Of a stretch of DNA of 64,000 bases, positions 28,001-43,000 are shown one piece after another. Positions within the stretch are counted from its first letter, which is position 1, and every line of letters begins with the position of its first letter. Made by a program: the position numbers and the translations under genes. Where the stretch lies: assembly GCF_028858725.1 (NCBI RefSeq), contig NC_084772.1, positions 11,973,048-12,037,047 of the forward strand, in the 5' to 3' direction. This stretch comes from Colius striatus (taxonomy: Eukaryota; Chordata; Aves; Coliiformes; Coliidae). The notes beneath the pieces were generated by a model. It was not told the origin of the DNA, did no database searches, and saw only the letters and a program-made list of their open reading frames with translations.

Positions 28001-31000
28001 ATGCTTAACAGAGAACCACACAAACAACGCTGTCCTTCTGTGGACAAGATTTGCACTGTTTGAAAGAGCAAAATGATTAAGAGTTTGTAAAAAACTCTTC
28101 AGGTCATTCTTTGCCCAAATTTCCTGCATGGTTCTATCAAGTTCATGAATTATGCATTTTAAAACAATCATAACAATCCCAAAATAATGACATTTAAATG
28201 GCAGCTATTCATGTTTTAATCTTCTGAAAGGTTGTGCTTCTCACTATAGCTTATGAGCCATCCCTGGTTACTTCTGGTTTTCGGTAAGGGCTGTAAGCAT
28301 TTAGGTTTAATAAACTCTGATAAAAGTTACTAGAGGCTGTAGCTAATAACACAGCACTGTTGACAGTTATGTTAGAGACTACATTTTAAATCTTGTATTT
28401 TTACCTTGCCAACTTCCTGTGTCATTTTCACTAGTGTGAAAAACTCATTGCGTATTCCAGGAAGACCGGTCTGCTCAAACACACACTCTTGAGCTTGTGC
28501 AAGCATCATTTTTACTAGTACATTCAGCATAGCTGGGCTCATATCGTAACTTGGTGTGTGAGTAAAGGTCTCCTTTAAGTAGCTTAGGACTCCTGAAATT
28601 ACAAAATGATTTTGTCAGCATTGCAAAAAGAGAAACAATTGAACTTTACTATGGTACATGCTAGAATTAAGGTCAAAGCCCACTTTCTAGCATTGCACTA
28701 CAGCAATCTGAACAGATTCTTAATACATATGAAATTAAACTGACCTACAGCTTTGGCTTTGTATTCCCAAACACCTTCCGATACAGTGCTCAAAATTGCA
28801 ATTCACAGGAGCAACAGATGATGCAAGTTTTAAGGATTTCAGATTTACTTCTAATAGTTCTTGTGACTGATCATAAAGCTGTGCCAAAGAGACTGAGTCA
28901 TGCATGGGAGTGCTGGGCTAGGGCTTATTCATAGGACAGGAAAGAAAAATAAATCTGTGCAATAGTATGAAGCTGACAGAAATATAAGAAAAACTTATTT
29001 CACTGTGAGGGTGAGGGAGCCCTGGCACAGGCTGCCCAGAGGGGTTGTGGAGGCTCCTTCCATGGAGGTCTTCAAGACCCACCTGGGCATGTTCCTATGT
29101 GATCTGATCTAGGTGAACCTGCTTCTGCAGGGGGTTGAACTAGATGATCTCTAAAGGTCCCTTCCAACCCCTACCATTCCATGATTCTATGATTCTTTGA
29201 CAGTATAAACATAAGGCGGAAGGAAAAAGCCACAAACATATAAACTTAATTATGAATCTCATTTTCAGATGCTGTGAGGTGCATTGTTTGTCCTAATGAA
29301 AGCTCAGTTCCATCCCTCTAAGTAAACTAGAAGAGTATTTAATAGGGTAAAGTTAGATTCTGCTCTTGACATTTTGTTCCACCCACATATTAATCATTTC
29401 TGTCATTTATCACATTAAAACTAAACACTAACTGTAGTGCAAATATTAGGTAACAGTTTGAGGGCTGGAAGCCTACCCTTTGGCACGCATGTCACCTGAT
29501 TGGTTCAGTGACTTCCCCTAACATCCCAATAGCTGGTAATACTACAAAAGGGGAACGATAAGACCTCTGCTGTTTAAGTGTCCCAGTTTTACTTCTTCTG
29601 ACTACATTCAGTTCTGAACATGTTGTGCTCTATTTTCCTACTACCAATTTCTGAGGCTTTTTTTTATGTGTTACACCTGTATCTTTTAACTTTAAGATGT
29701 CCTTACACAAATTTGAATTATGGCTACTTCTGCGCTTTTGCACCAAAAAAAACCCCACCCAAACTAGCCCCACTAACAAAAAACAACTCCAAATTTGCCA
29801 AGCACATCCCAAGTACTGATGGAGTGCCCCACTGAAAGGAACTCAAAAGTACAAAAGGAAAAAAAAATTACTTATTTTTTGGTTCTCCATATTTCTGCTT
29901 ATCCAGTAAGCAGATACACACCAAGAGCTTTATGCCAGATAAACTGTACGACATTTTCCACTGAGCATAGAGAAACAGTTAATACATGCTCTTATGTCAT
30001 GTCTCTCCCAACATAATGAGCACTGCTACGGAGCCATGCACAGGTACAATGAAATGCCTTCTAAGCACGTTGCTTTGGGGCCCTGCAGAGGTACCACGGT
30101 AAACAAATGGTGCATTTCCATTTGTGAAGTAATTCTGTTCCACAAATAGACTGAACTGAAAAGCAATGATTTTGTATTTGCGAAGTGGAAGTAGCAGCAG
30201 TAAAATGGGAAATTTCTCAAGTTCTGAAGTTTTTTATATCAAGTACAAAGGCTGAAAACCAATTTTATCAATTCATGAGGGAATACTGTCAAGTTTTTTT
30301 GATAGCTGTGTATTCAGAAGAGGGAGGTTATGACAATGTAACTCTTTGTGGCTGATCAGGCTACCCATACAGTGGAAACCAACAGACACAGATTGTTACT
30401 GCAGAAATAAATCTTGCAGTACATATTACTGACAGAGGTAATGCCATTAAGCATTATGTGTAGCACAAAAGACATTTACAAAAAAACCAAGAAAACTTAT
30501 TCAGAAGCAGCCAAAACAAAAGCTTCTATAACATGTTAGTTGAAGAAATAGCATTCCCTTTATTATAATTTGGTTTTTTCTTTGCTTGGGACAGAGATTG
30601 AATATTTTGAACCTGTTTGCCTTTGGAATCCATGGAAAAGTAGATGACTTGCACATTTCACCGGAGAACATACAGAGATCATATAGAAAACTAGGTTTTA
30701 AGCCCTTTATCAACTCTTTAAATTGTTTCTTGCACGGATTTCCCAACAACGTAATATTACTGAGGTAAAACCAGCTATATTGTTGACACAAAGAATGAAC
30801 AATGGAAGCAGTTAATGTCAGGGTTATTACTCAGACCTTTGAACTGCAGCTCATTAATCATTAACCACAGTATTCCTTGTCTTTATCTGCATGTTCAGAC
30901 ATAGTTCCAGGTTTTGAATTAAAGCTTCATTTCAGTTTCCTGAATTTCCCTATTCCCCCTTTTTTGTGTAATAAAAATAGTGGGAAATGCAGAAATCTGC

Positions 31001-34000
31001 AGGATGCCAGAATGGGATTAGGAACATTTGCATAAAGACTTTCCCAATAGTTTAAAATTTGTACCTGCAGCTCTCTGAAAAGCATCAACAGCATTTTCAA
31101 GTCCAGCTTGGGTCTGACGATTGCATCTTGTTCCAATCTGGGTGTAGAGGGCTCCAATGTTGAACAAAATGCTAGCTTTTTCAAGCAACAGATTTTGCTG
31201 ACACACTGGGACACCTGTGAAGGAATCATACCTTGGGGAGCAAATATTAGAAGAAGTGTTAAGATTAGCAGAGTCCATGGAAACAACAGGTATTTACATT
31301 CTGTTTTTTTCCAAAAGAGCTGTGAAATAATTGTTCCACAGCAATGAAAATGAAGGTGAATGAATTACCATTAGATAATGCAAGCCAGAGATTGGCTTTG
31401 AGGCTTAATTTTCAGCAGGTCTTACAGCAGTACCACCATAAGCATATTCTATGTAACTCAAAAAGGCCTATATATATTCTCAGAAGCTGCAAGTATACTG
31501 GAGAAGTATCCATATATGTGCTATGTTCTTGTTCTTAGACATTGCCGCAGATGAGCTACTGGCATGGCCATATCCTCTGTAGCCTGTATTTTAAAGTTTC
31601 CTCTTGCAGGTATAACTAGACAGTTGGACAGATCCTCTTGGTTGCGTGGTAGTAATCTTTTTTGATCATAAAAATACTGAATTCAGAGTAAAACTTTGCT
31701 CACAGGTGTAGTAAGCACTCCACTATAATAAATAAGTCATTCCTGATCTCTCTTCTGGACCAAATGCTCTTATCGAATAGAAGGATGGGAACTAAGGTCT
31801 GACCCGTTCCCCGCCTGCTTTGTGCACCAAGGTTAAGAGTCCAGGAAACGTCTGCAGTTCTCCAAAATAATCTTTAGTTTTCTTTTTACCCTAGAACTAA
31901 CCTGTAGCCCAAATTATAACCTAGCTAATGGCTTTGCACTAAGCATGTGAAAGGTGTATTGTGTTCAGGTTTACTCAATGCTAAAAAAATTGGCACACAC
32001 ACACATTGCAGGGAGTGGAGGAAGAAACACACTGACCTGCTCAGTTTAAATGGAAGACAGCCAATGGTCCGAAAAAAAGACAAGACAAACATGAACTACA
32101 TACTTACCATGTAAATAAAACTCCCATGTGCCTGGTGGGTGGGAAAAATCTGGTTTCTACATAACCAAGTTGAAGGAAATAGCTCATCAGCATCTCAATG
32201 CCAGCTTCATCTCGGCTAGGAGTGCGGCAGGCCTTAAAACACAATAGATTAAAGTGTATTCTGTTGAGTTACAGGATGAATACTGAAACAGCAAGGATAA
32301 AGCTCTGCTTCCTTTGGACTTCTGCATATCATAGAAATGTGTGGAATCTGGGAAGAGTAAGCTTAAGGCCATATGGATGCATTCCAAAGACAAGAGTTTT
32401 TCAGATGCACAAAAGCAGTACATAACCACTAAGGAAGCAAAGAGCATCTGTTTGGCAAGACCCAGAGTTAATTAAATAAAGATTGTAGGAGTTTTATGGA
32501 AGCTACAATGAAAGTTTATGTTTCTAGTATAATACAGGAAGCAAACAATAGTTAGAAATAGCCACCATTCTGCTACAATCTTTTTCCAGATGTATTTACT
32601 TCAACACTCTTAAAGCTGTATTTAAAATACATTAAAGTTTAAAAAGTAGGTAAGATAAATCTCAGATTTACACCATCTACAAAGTTGTCAATAGCTCAAT
32701 TGCTTTGCATAACTTCATCCTTCTCTGCACTTGTTCTTCACTCAGGTTGTGAAGCTCTTGGACAATGAAGATTATGTCCCATATCTCAGCAATGCAGCTG
32801 ATAAGACTATGTTAAGTTATAAGTAATAGCAGCATATTCTGATTCCATACAAATGTTATTTACAGCTGTAGATTAAGACCTCATGGTATGCTATACTTGA
32901 ACTTACTTGTCTCAGATCCATGAGGTCTGCTATTTCATCTTCATACTCAGAACTGTCTTCACTATAATGTTCCAGAATAAAGTCCTAAAACAAGTAAAAA
33001 ATTTAAATATCTAAATTAACCTAAAAATATAGAACTGCTAGAAAAAGATTAATGAAAGCAGCACAAAATTGATTGTGATTTACATGTTGTTTACTCCCCT
33101 CCAGTCAATAGTAGAGTAACAAATAGCAACGAGAGTACAAAAAGACAGTAATTAATAACTTCATTTGATATCTTAGAAGAAATTTTAGTTGGCTGTAAAG
33201 GAACCAAACACCTATTACATCAACTCCATTGGGTTTTAAAACAACACTACTTAGTGGTTTTGAAAGGGAGAAAGAAACTCTGTTAGCTAAAATAACAAGG
33301 GAATCAAATGACCATAAGAATTTGTTAACAGAAAGAGACTGCCAAATTCTTGTCAGTTATATTAGTGCAATTCCACTTAAAAGTAACAAAAGTTGCAATG
33401 GCATAAAGTGGTACCATAATCTGACCATGGAAATTAACCTACAGAAGTATAAGCAAACACTAAGTTGATATAAAATAGTTTACCATGAGATAAAATCTAC
33501 ATTGCACAATACACAGTAGTCTAAAAAATACAAAAGGTGGCTCAAATTGCCAAAGTATGTTAGCCAACAAACAAACAAACAGTGTTCATGCTGCAACGCT
33601 GCTTCCCAGCTGAGCTAGCCTGGTTAGTGCAAGTTGGAGTATCATTGTGTTATGCTGACCAAAACCTTCATTATTACTTCTTTCACACTTAAGAGCAGTA
33701 ATCAATAGTCTTGTTGGAACCAACAGTGTAGAAGGAATTTTTAATCTCTACTGTCTCTAAAGTGGGTTTTCTTAAAACATCTTCTTACTCCTTGTCCTAG
33801 TTAGATATGAGCAATGACCCAAATAATTGGTGGTTAATTTCCAAACACACTGTGATCTCAGTTTTAGGGCAAATGAAACACAAAATAATTTGTACATTGC
33901 TGTGGTTTAACTCTGGCTGGCAGCTAAGGCCCACACAGCCGCCCACTCACTCCCCCCTCCCATGGGATGTGGAAGAGAATAGGAAGGGTAAAATTGAGAA

Positions 34001-37000
34001 TACTCATGAGTTGAGAAAAAGACAGTTTAACAGGTAAAGCAAAAGCCATGTGCACAAGCAAAGTAAAGCAGGGAATTCATTTCCCATGGGCAGGCAGGTG
34101 TTCAGCCATCCCCAGGACAGCAGGGCTCTGTCGCACGTAACCACTGCTTGGGCAGGAAAACGCCATCACTCCAAATATCCTCCCTTTCATCCTTCCCCCA
34201 GCTTTACATGCTGAGCATGATGCCATATGCTCTGGGGTATCCCTTGGGTCACTTGGGGTCAGCTGTCCCAGCTGTGTCCCCTCCCAACTCCCTGTGCACC
34301 CCCAGCCTCCTGACTGGTGGGATGAGGTGAGAAGCAGAAAAGGTCTTTACTCTGTGCAAGTGCTGCTCAGCAGTAATGGAAACATCCCTGAATTATCAGC
34401 ATTGTTTCCAGCACGAATCTGAAACACAGCACCATATTAGGTACTATGAAGAGAATTAAGTGTACCCTAGCCAAAAAGCACCACATACATAAGTTATTTT
34501 TGCTTCTTTAAGCAAACCTGAAATGGAAGTTCTTTCTGTTAACTACTCATTCTGAAATGTGTCTCAAATTTACCTTGAGGGGAAGTGTAAAGTCCACTTC
34601 TTTGGTTTCCTTCAGACCAAGAGGTACCAAGGGAATGCTGAAAGTCTCTCTATAGAAAAAAACACACCAATAAGATTCAGAAATATTTGATTTCCTGTTA
34701 TCTGTTGATAATTACTTTTGTTTCATTTGATGATGGAAAGTTAGTATGATAATGAGTGTTCAGGTAAAAGGTACAAAGTTTATAACCCTTCCTTCCTGCC
34801 TAAGAAAGTCTGATTAATGGGCTATGACTCCTCAAGAAGAGAATGAGGAAAGCTACTTGACTGCATTGAGTTTGTTTGGGTTTGTTGGTTTTTTTTTCTC
34901 ATTTGAGTGTATTTTTCCTTCAAGGAAAAAAAGAAAATGAGGAGATTCTCAAAGGCTGGCTTACTGCAATTAGCTCAAGCTTTATACACCTGCACAAGTT
35001 ATATGGACAGAAACCAGCTCCACAGCTGCTAGGAGATCTGCCATAGTAAGAACTATGGTCATCATCAGTAGTTACTGTCAGCATGCTAGCTGTTGTTGAA
35101 TGCTAGCTGTTAACCTCTAAACAAGTCAATCTCTAACATAAAGGGCAATAAGATGAGAATTGTGACTTAAAAACAAAAATCTGATCCTCAAGAGAACATG
35201 AATCTGTATCACAGACTTTGGCCCAGCTCATGTTAGGAAACAACACTAGCTAATAAAACTACTACGAATTAAAGAGCACCATTTATACCTCAAAAACAAA
35301 ATATATTGCTCTTCCACCAAAACGATTACCCAATTAGAAAAAAGAAAGATCAGAATTACTTCCAGATACATAGTTTGCTGAGTAGCTTTAACCGATTGGT
35401 ATCGGGCAATTACAGTTTCTGATACTTTCCTTTTTCCTGAAAACAACTGATTGCTGTCTAATCATTGTTTAGTGTTCCATCGCCAACTACAAAATCACAC
35501 AGGTGCGATTCATTTACAGGTTTGATTCATTTATGGGTTTAGCAGCAAAATCACTTCTTTTTCTGGTGAAAATTCCGTCTTGGGAAGGTGGGAGGAAGAT
35601 TGCTGCTTCCTCAGCAGAGGAAGACGCCTTCAACTGATTGGCATGATCAGAAAGTGACTGAAAGCTTAAAAAGGACTTCCAGGATACAGAGCCAAAACAT
35701 CACTGCTGCAATTTCTGATGTGGCTTGTAGAAGAAACCATATCACTTTTATAACAGATTATATCAAGGCTTTTTCTCTAAAAGGAAGTGAGACACATGCA
35801 AAAGAAATCCTAACTTACTGATTTCATGAATTCTAGTACCACCCACAGTCCCTGTAGACAGCAGCATTTGTCATTCAAAGGAACTGAAGTTCTATTTTTT
35901 AAATTTCCAAGGTGCTACACCCATGAAGTCAACATCATGGGGGCACTGGGAATTCAGGAGGTGATCCCAGCTTTCCAGAACCGAGTAGAAATAGCGTCAT
36001 GCTTCTTAATCCAGCTGAGATATATGCAAGTCCTGAGAAGGTCAACCCTTCTGACTGGTGTAACACAATACAGTGTCACTTAGTAACATAGGGGTGACCT
36101 CATCTTGATAACTATATGCACAATATATTCAGAGGGCAACTATTAATAGCTATTTGCTAGATTAAAGGCTGGAGAGCAGTTACAGAGGGAGTGAAATTTT
36201 AACTGATGGAATAAAAAAAGCATTTAGAACTTAGAATGAACAGCATCAGAAAGGTAAAACACCATTCAAAACAGATTAGGGAAGCAGGATCAGGAAAGAA
36301 TAAAAAGTGTACTACTGACCAGCTGCAAGGCTTCTACTTGCCTTGGGGCCTCCAAATGTTTTGAATGTTCCTTAGGTAGAAGGACTAGTACTTTTGGAAT
36401 CTTGCTCTCATTCCCCCAGCTATAACTTTCATACTACTCTCTATGCTCACATTTATCTATGAAAACCAGTAAAATCTTAAACAAAAAACACTTTCTCCTC
36501 AAATAGTTGTCGGTCAGACATGGGGATAGAGTGCAGGAATTTTAGCACAAGTTTCTGTAAGTAAAATAAAACAAATATGTCTATTTTACATCAGGTCAGC
36601 ACTCGGTTGAATGATACCCCACCAAAAACATACTTATTCCCTCTACATTACAAGTTCCTTGTCCACTTTGAAGTTAAAACTTAATTGAGATTAGTGCTAA
36701 GAAGGACCCTAAATTATACCCCCCTCATATGAAGTACTTCAAATTGTGTCTTGAGCTGCTAACATTAATCAAATAGTGTTTAGTTTTAGGAGCAATGAGA
36801 GGTCTAACTGATACAGAAATCATTGCAGTACCTTTGAAATTCTTGAAGTTTAGTGTGCTTTTTTAACTTGGAAAAATATCTTGGAACAATTCCAATTTCA
36901 CCTACTAAACATTTCTCTACTTTAGCCAGCTAATTCAGGGGTTTCTATCACTGAAGCTCACACCTTAAAAGATCACCTCATGTCTGCTCTGAGCTCCAAA

Positions 37001-40000
37001 TCAGCATTGACTTTTATTTTCCAGCTAAAGAGAGGACTGTTGCATGCACTGCATTCAAGAACAGATGTTATATCATTAGGTTTGCTCACTCCAGGATGCA
37101 CTATTTAGTAGAATTTCTAGTATTAGAATGGCCAAGTGATATGAGCTTCAAGAGCTTTCAATTCTCACAATACTCTCCTCCATGAAGCAGCTCCTTATCT
37201 TAGGATTACTGTTACATACCTTTCCCAAGTGAAAGACAAATATGCAGACTAACCTTTAGTCAACAAATCTACCATCAAATATGTTCTCTTCCTACCAAGC
37301 TCTCTGTTCTTTCACATATTATTGTCCAGCATTCACATCCACCTAGAAACAATTTTGTTCCCCGTGGTAAACAGAAGATCTGTTTATAATTCAGTAACTT
37401 AGCCTTATACTTACTCTGTATTTTGATAAACTTCTACTGAGATATTAAGGCCTTCTAATTCCTCCTTTAAGATCTGCAGGTCTGAGTTTACAAAACTTAG
37501 TTCCAGTAGTACCTGTTCTCGTACTTTGTTGTTGGTGGTTGCTCTGCAGAAAGAAAGAGACATACTTTGTTATTGCTAAGGAAAGGGTTTTGTACTGACC
37601 TTCTTGCTGGCATTCTCAGCATTTTTAAGATTTTTTTTTTTTTTTAAGAGACAAGATCTCAGGTTTCAGAATTTGTTGGGTTCTTCTGTCAAGACAGAGG
37701 CTGGGACAGTTTCCAGATAACAGCATGCAGACAATAGAAGGTTTGCTTCATGCTTTTTTTGTGATTAAAAGTCAGGCTTATTTTCTGATAAATTACGCAA
37801 GAAAACTAAAGCATCTTAAAACAGAACTGCCACCCTATTTTTGGGTTATGTGATCTTTTCCACAGATACAAAGGTGGAGGTGGGGGGAGTCAGGAGGTAT
37901 TTTCTTCATAAATTGAATAACAACCTGTTGAGATTTCTGATCTTCAGAATAAAATAAAACAGATTTCACATCAAATTCACTACAGGACGTTTTACAACCA
38001 AACATACAGGTAGAAAGATGCCTCTTTTTATTATATTACAATTTCCTTCATGTTATTATTTTGATAGATAAAAGTAGATTTTGTTTGTTTGATTGCTTGT
38101 TTCCTTTGCCATTTATGTATTTGCATGACAGTGTTTTGAAATGCCAGCATGGTAGATGCTAGTATTCAAGCATCCTGAACATTTCTGTTTGATTCCTTAT
38201 TTGTTCACTTCTGGATATTCTGTCACTATTTCTAAGCTGATTTTCCATACAGTGTTACTGTTCAAGAGACTTAAACCACTATCGATAACCACAGGCACAA
38301 GTTTATGGCCTTGATATATATTAAGCTTAAGATATTGTACCCCTGTCTTAGAGAGTCCAAATCATTACAAGTTTGCAGCATTTTGCATTCACCTTTAAGA
38401 TAAAATTAGCCTTCATATTTATGAGCAACCCTCCCATACATCTAGGCTCTCCTTGCAACAATCATCCAGTTTTATGGAGCAGCTTGATGGAAAACTAGTT
38501 ACTCCAGGGCTAAAATTCTAAGCTTGTACTTCATGTTATAGATTTGCATTATCTGTGAGTTTTCCATGCTGTACTTTATTGAACACTTGATATTCCTTAG
38601 ATTAAGAAATGTTAACATTTGTTGCATAAGCCAAACTGGAGACAAATATAGGCCAGAGTGGATCTTCCTCAATAAAGGCAGCATCACATAGATAATTGGG
38701 TAAGCTTTTATATTATTAAGGCTTTATGATGTCATTAAGGCTCCATGTTTGGTCAAGCTTAATCTTCCATAGGAAGGATTCTAATAACTTTCTCAGAATC
38801 CCCAATGTTCCACTCAGATATGCTTCTCTCTTATGTCTGTATTACTTTCAAAGTCCCACTCCTGTCAATAGCAACTTCAGCATTTAATATTGGTATCAGG
38901 AGCCAAACTTTAGGACACCTTTAGGTTGAGCTTTAGAGTAGGCAGTGTTCACATTAGACTTCACTCATCTTTTCACAACTCTGCTAAGTTGGCATACAGA
39001 AATATCTACTGAATTGACAGTGTTCAGTTTAAAAAGCAGATATAAGAATTTTGCTATGCCTACAAAACATGGCAAAAGACCCCAACTCTTCCTCCTTAAG
39101 ACAATTACTAGAAAACAAAGTAAAATTAAGTCAGTCACAGAGGCTATATCTACATGAGCTTTAGACCTATCACTTGTCTTGTGAAGAGTGGAGATAAAGA
39201 CAGGTGACAGACAAAGGGCAACCTATCAGTTAAAGGCAAGTTTAAGAAAAGTGAATTTATTCAAGCATTCTCACTTCTCTAAGGGAAGTACACTGGCTTT
39301 TGTTCTTGGAGACCCATTGTTCCTCCAGCTGCAGAATAACAGACACTGTAGGAGACTATTGCAGATGAGTACTGGGGAAGCGTTCAGCTCTGTGTACAGA
39401 GGAATTGATTGTTAGAAAACTGCAGGACAGTGTGCAAAGCAGTTAATCACAGGATGTAACAGCCTCAGGAGAGGGTCAACATTAGGCTATTCCTACGGGA
39501 ACAGCCATGTAAGAAACTGCATCTTAAAAAAACCCCAAACATTTGGTGGACAGAATATAATAAAAGGACAAAGTCTCTTCCAGTTACCTCAAACTGTAAG
39601 AGACTTCAGTGGCAACCAGAACCCAGCTCAAACTGGATGCGCACTAGCTACCCTGCTATTCCTCCATCACTAATATGTGGAATAACTGATGGTCCTTACC
39701 ACTATGGAGCACAGATCTAAAGGATGTTGGAAAAAGCAAGAGCATAGTGGCAGTACTTTAAGGTATAAAAAGGATTCATTGCAATATTCAGCAAGGTTCA
39801 CTTGCCATTACCACTGGCAATAAAGCTGCTTAAACACAGCAATGTAAGATAGGCCAACATACAGCCCATTTGCTACAACACAGCAGCTTTGAAAGTGCAC
39901 TTTATAGAGCTACAGCATTAGAAAAAAACTCCAGGGAGATTCACAAACATCTAGCAGTAATTTATGCAGCATGTCAGGGGAGCTGTTAGGCAGACTGCGA

Positions 40001-43000
40001 AAAAACAATAGCTATGAGACACTTAAAACATTTTAGAAAAATAATTGTGTTGCTTAGGCAAGAGAACTAGGAAGTCATGACACATACCTTAACAGATTTT
40101 CAGCACCAGCTCTCATTCTTACTGCTCTTAAGATCTGTTGGTTTAGGACAGCTCTTTGATTTTGCAGTTTGCTTCTACCAGTCTCAGCAAGAGGATTACA
40201 TCCCTAGAATCAATGAAACAAGGTATTTTGTTGCTGTTGAAAGAGACTCTGAAAAAGGAGTAACAATGAATTTGAATGAAGTTTAATGGCATGGGTTCTG
40301 GATGAATACAAACTAACTACATTTACATCAATGATGACTGACTATTTCTTTTCTTAAATCTGGTAATTAGAAGTGAAAGACACACTATGACCAAAGCATT
40401 TGACATTAAAATCCAGGGAGAAAGTATTTGTTTAAAGTTTATACACGTGTGAGACTCCTTACTCCTAAAACTGTTTTGCACAGAATCACTGATCTTCCAG
40501 TAACAACCAAATTGGAGAGTGTTATGATTCTACAGGTTTCATAAAAATTATATCTGGCAAGGCAAGAACATCAATCAAAGCTACTGTTTAACCTTTGAAA
40601 AAGATCAGAGTTGTTCCAAGAGGGGATATATGAAGCCTTGAAATGCAACTCTATGAGAAAATAGGCTTTGGTAGCACCACTCCTCACAGTTTTAAGAGCT
40701 TTAAGTACCTATGCTCTGTTCCTTCCAGTGCTCAGTCCTTCAGTACATTTCCTACCTCTCCTTCCCTAGGCTCCTCTCTTCAGATGTCAAACTTATTTTT
40801 GGCACAGTACTGCTTATCTGCAAAGCTCTTCCTCACACCCAGGCAATGCTCTCCATCTTTAGGTCTACCTCAGCCTAACCCAATAGCACCTTTGCTTACT
40901 GCACCAAAAATATGAAATAAGCTTTATAAGTTCTTTCATCTGAATACGTGTACAGTGCCAGATGCAACAATTTATCTGCCCATTAGTCTTCTTGTTACCT
41001 GTTGGCCAAATGAAGATTATACACTACAGAATCAAGTAAGATGGCAAAATGAAATAACGTAAGATGGGATAAGATAAAATAGGACATGTAATAACAGAGC
41101 TTGACAGGGTAAGATGATGACTATACCCTTCAGAAACCCACCAAATTAAGCTCTTGAAAAGTAAAGCATGAAATATAGAATTCACAAGAATGTTCCTGTG
41201 TATGTGCATACAAGCACAAGATAAACTACTGCAACCTGTGTTTGCGCAGGACCGAGCCATTGTATTCTGGAGAGCACTGATAAGCTAAAAGTGTTATAGA
41301 TGAATAGAACTGCATGTTTGTCTTTTTTTTCAGGGAAACATAATCTTCACACCTATTTCAAACAGGTTAGAAGTTTCACTTCCCCTTATTTATTCCTTGC
41401 CCCTGCTCCCCCAGTTTTTAAAGTATCAAAAATCTTTGAATATTAATACTCATTTATAGTAATCACTTTTAACATTAATACCCTTAATTAATAGTACCTT
41501 TAATACTTAATACCACTTTATAGCCAACCAGCACATCCCTGCAGCCTTAACTAAGGATTCTGAAGCAAGTAAGACCACTCTCTTTTAAGGCTTTCCCTTA
41601 AATAAAGCATGTACTTTTTGGGCAGCTTTGCTGGCTATCGTTACAAAGCTTATCAGGGTCCTACTGGACCATGCATTTCACAAGAAGGCAGCTCAGATCT
41701 GCCTCATACAAATCTTCCCTCAAGTACTCCAGCCCCTAAATTATGCACTATTTTAGACATCCTCTTAGAAAAAATTTGGTTTGATGTAATAGCATTTATA
41801 AGTCTCTCAAAAAGCTCTAATTATGAGTGGTCAGGCAATGACACACCAGCACAACAAAAGCAACTATTTAAACAGAACATGAAGTTCTAAGCTATTTGAA
41901 GTTCAGATCTTATTTGGGTTGGCAAGTGAAGGCAAATTGGCTTGACAAGAGAGAAAAGAGCTGATCAATCAAGATTACACTAGTTCAACTGAGAAAGTAT
42001 GTAGCCTAATATCATTAATTTTAAATCCCCGATTTGAAAAGTTTGTAATCAATAGGAAAAATGACAGGAAGCTTGTGTAAACATCTTCAGAAGCATCATT
42101 TGATGGATAACTTGAAAGAACACATCACAATAAATTACTCTTATTGCACAAATGTTTCTGCATAGAAGTACCAATTACAGCAGAAGCCCAAAACTTGGGT
42201 GGGCAACAATACTTGCTTTGTTGAGAAAGCACTGGCACAGAAGATGAGCTCCTTACTGGAGAGCACATGTGCATGTAGCAAAATCATTAATTCCTCTCAG
42301 ATTAAAACTAGTCCTTTAATTACCAAATACTTTACACAGATTTATACACAGACAGAGACCTAAGCAAGGCACACTTAAAGGTACAATAGTCCGTCCACAA
42401 GATGCTTTCTTCTCTTAGCCTGTTTTTTTTTCTGGGCTGTCACTATTTTTCTTACTTTTTTTTCCTTCACTTTCTGTTGTATAACCTTTCTCTGGTACTG
42501 GTATTCAGAGTTTTCTCTCCTTCCATTCTATCTGTGCCATTTTCATTTGAACCCTGCTTTTTACATTGTTTGAATACTTGATTCTCATCTTGGGCCTTTC
42601 ATCTCTATATCCCTCTATAGCCATGTGATACTTTCTTCGAACTTCTTTCTCAGGTACTTATTCCAAGCATCCTTCCTGAACATCTCTTCGCCTTGCCCTT
42701 GTCTTCATTTTCTCTGTAAAGCTACAGCTTCTTTCCAGAACTCCCTGCCCTTCCTGTGTGCCAAACAAGTTTCATGACATCATTAAAATACTCCTTTTAC
42801 AGTTTTACTCTGGGAAATTTTTCAGGAAGATCAGCTGCCTGACTCTTAAGCCCAGGAAGCTCAGTTTAAGGGATGTGTTTATTTCAGTGGAACTTTGACC
42901 AAGCTCCAGCCTAGAAATCAAACAAGCTCCCTTTGCAGTTTTGCACTCATTGTTCGTGATCTTAAACTCTGCAAAGAGAAGGAAAAAAAAAAGGCAGAAG

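Larger units (their letters stand above)
26067..34649 (-). other. RHPN2: RHPN2 BRO1 domain, exons 4-11
   Basis: Exons 4 to 11 encode about residues 105-473. Recognisable blocks are [18 protein letters not shown] (exon 4), [11 protein letters not shown] (5), [20 protein letters not shown] (7), [20 protein letters not shown] (8), [20 protein letters not shown] (9) and [16 protein letters not shown] (11). The fold, known from Bro1/ALIX, is a banana-shaped helical repeat; the known family role is binding of membrane-traffic partners. Confidence 0.93.
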
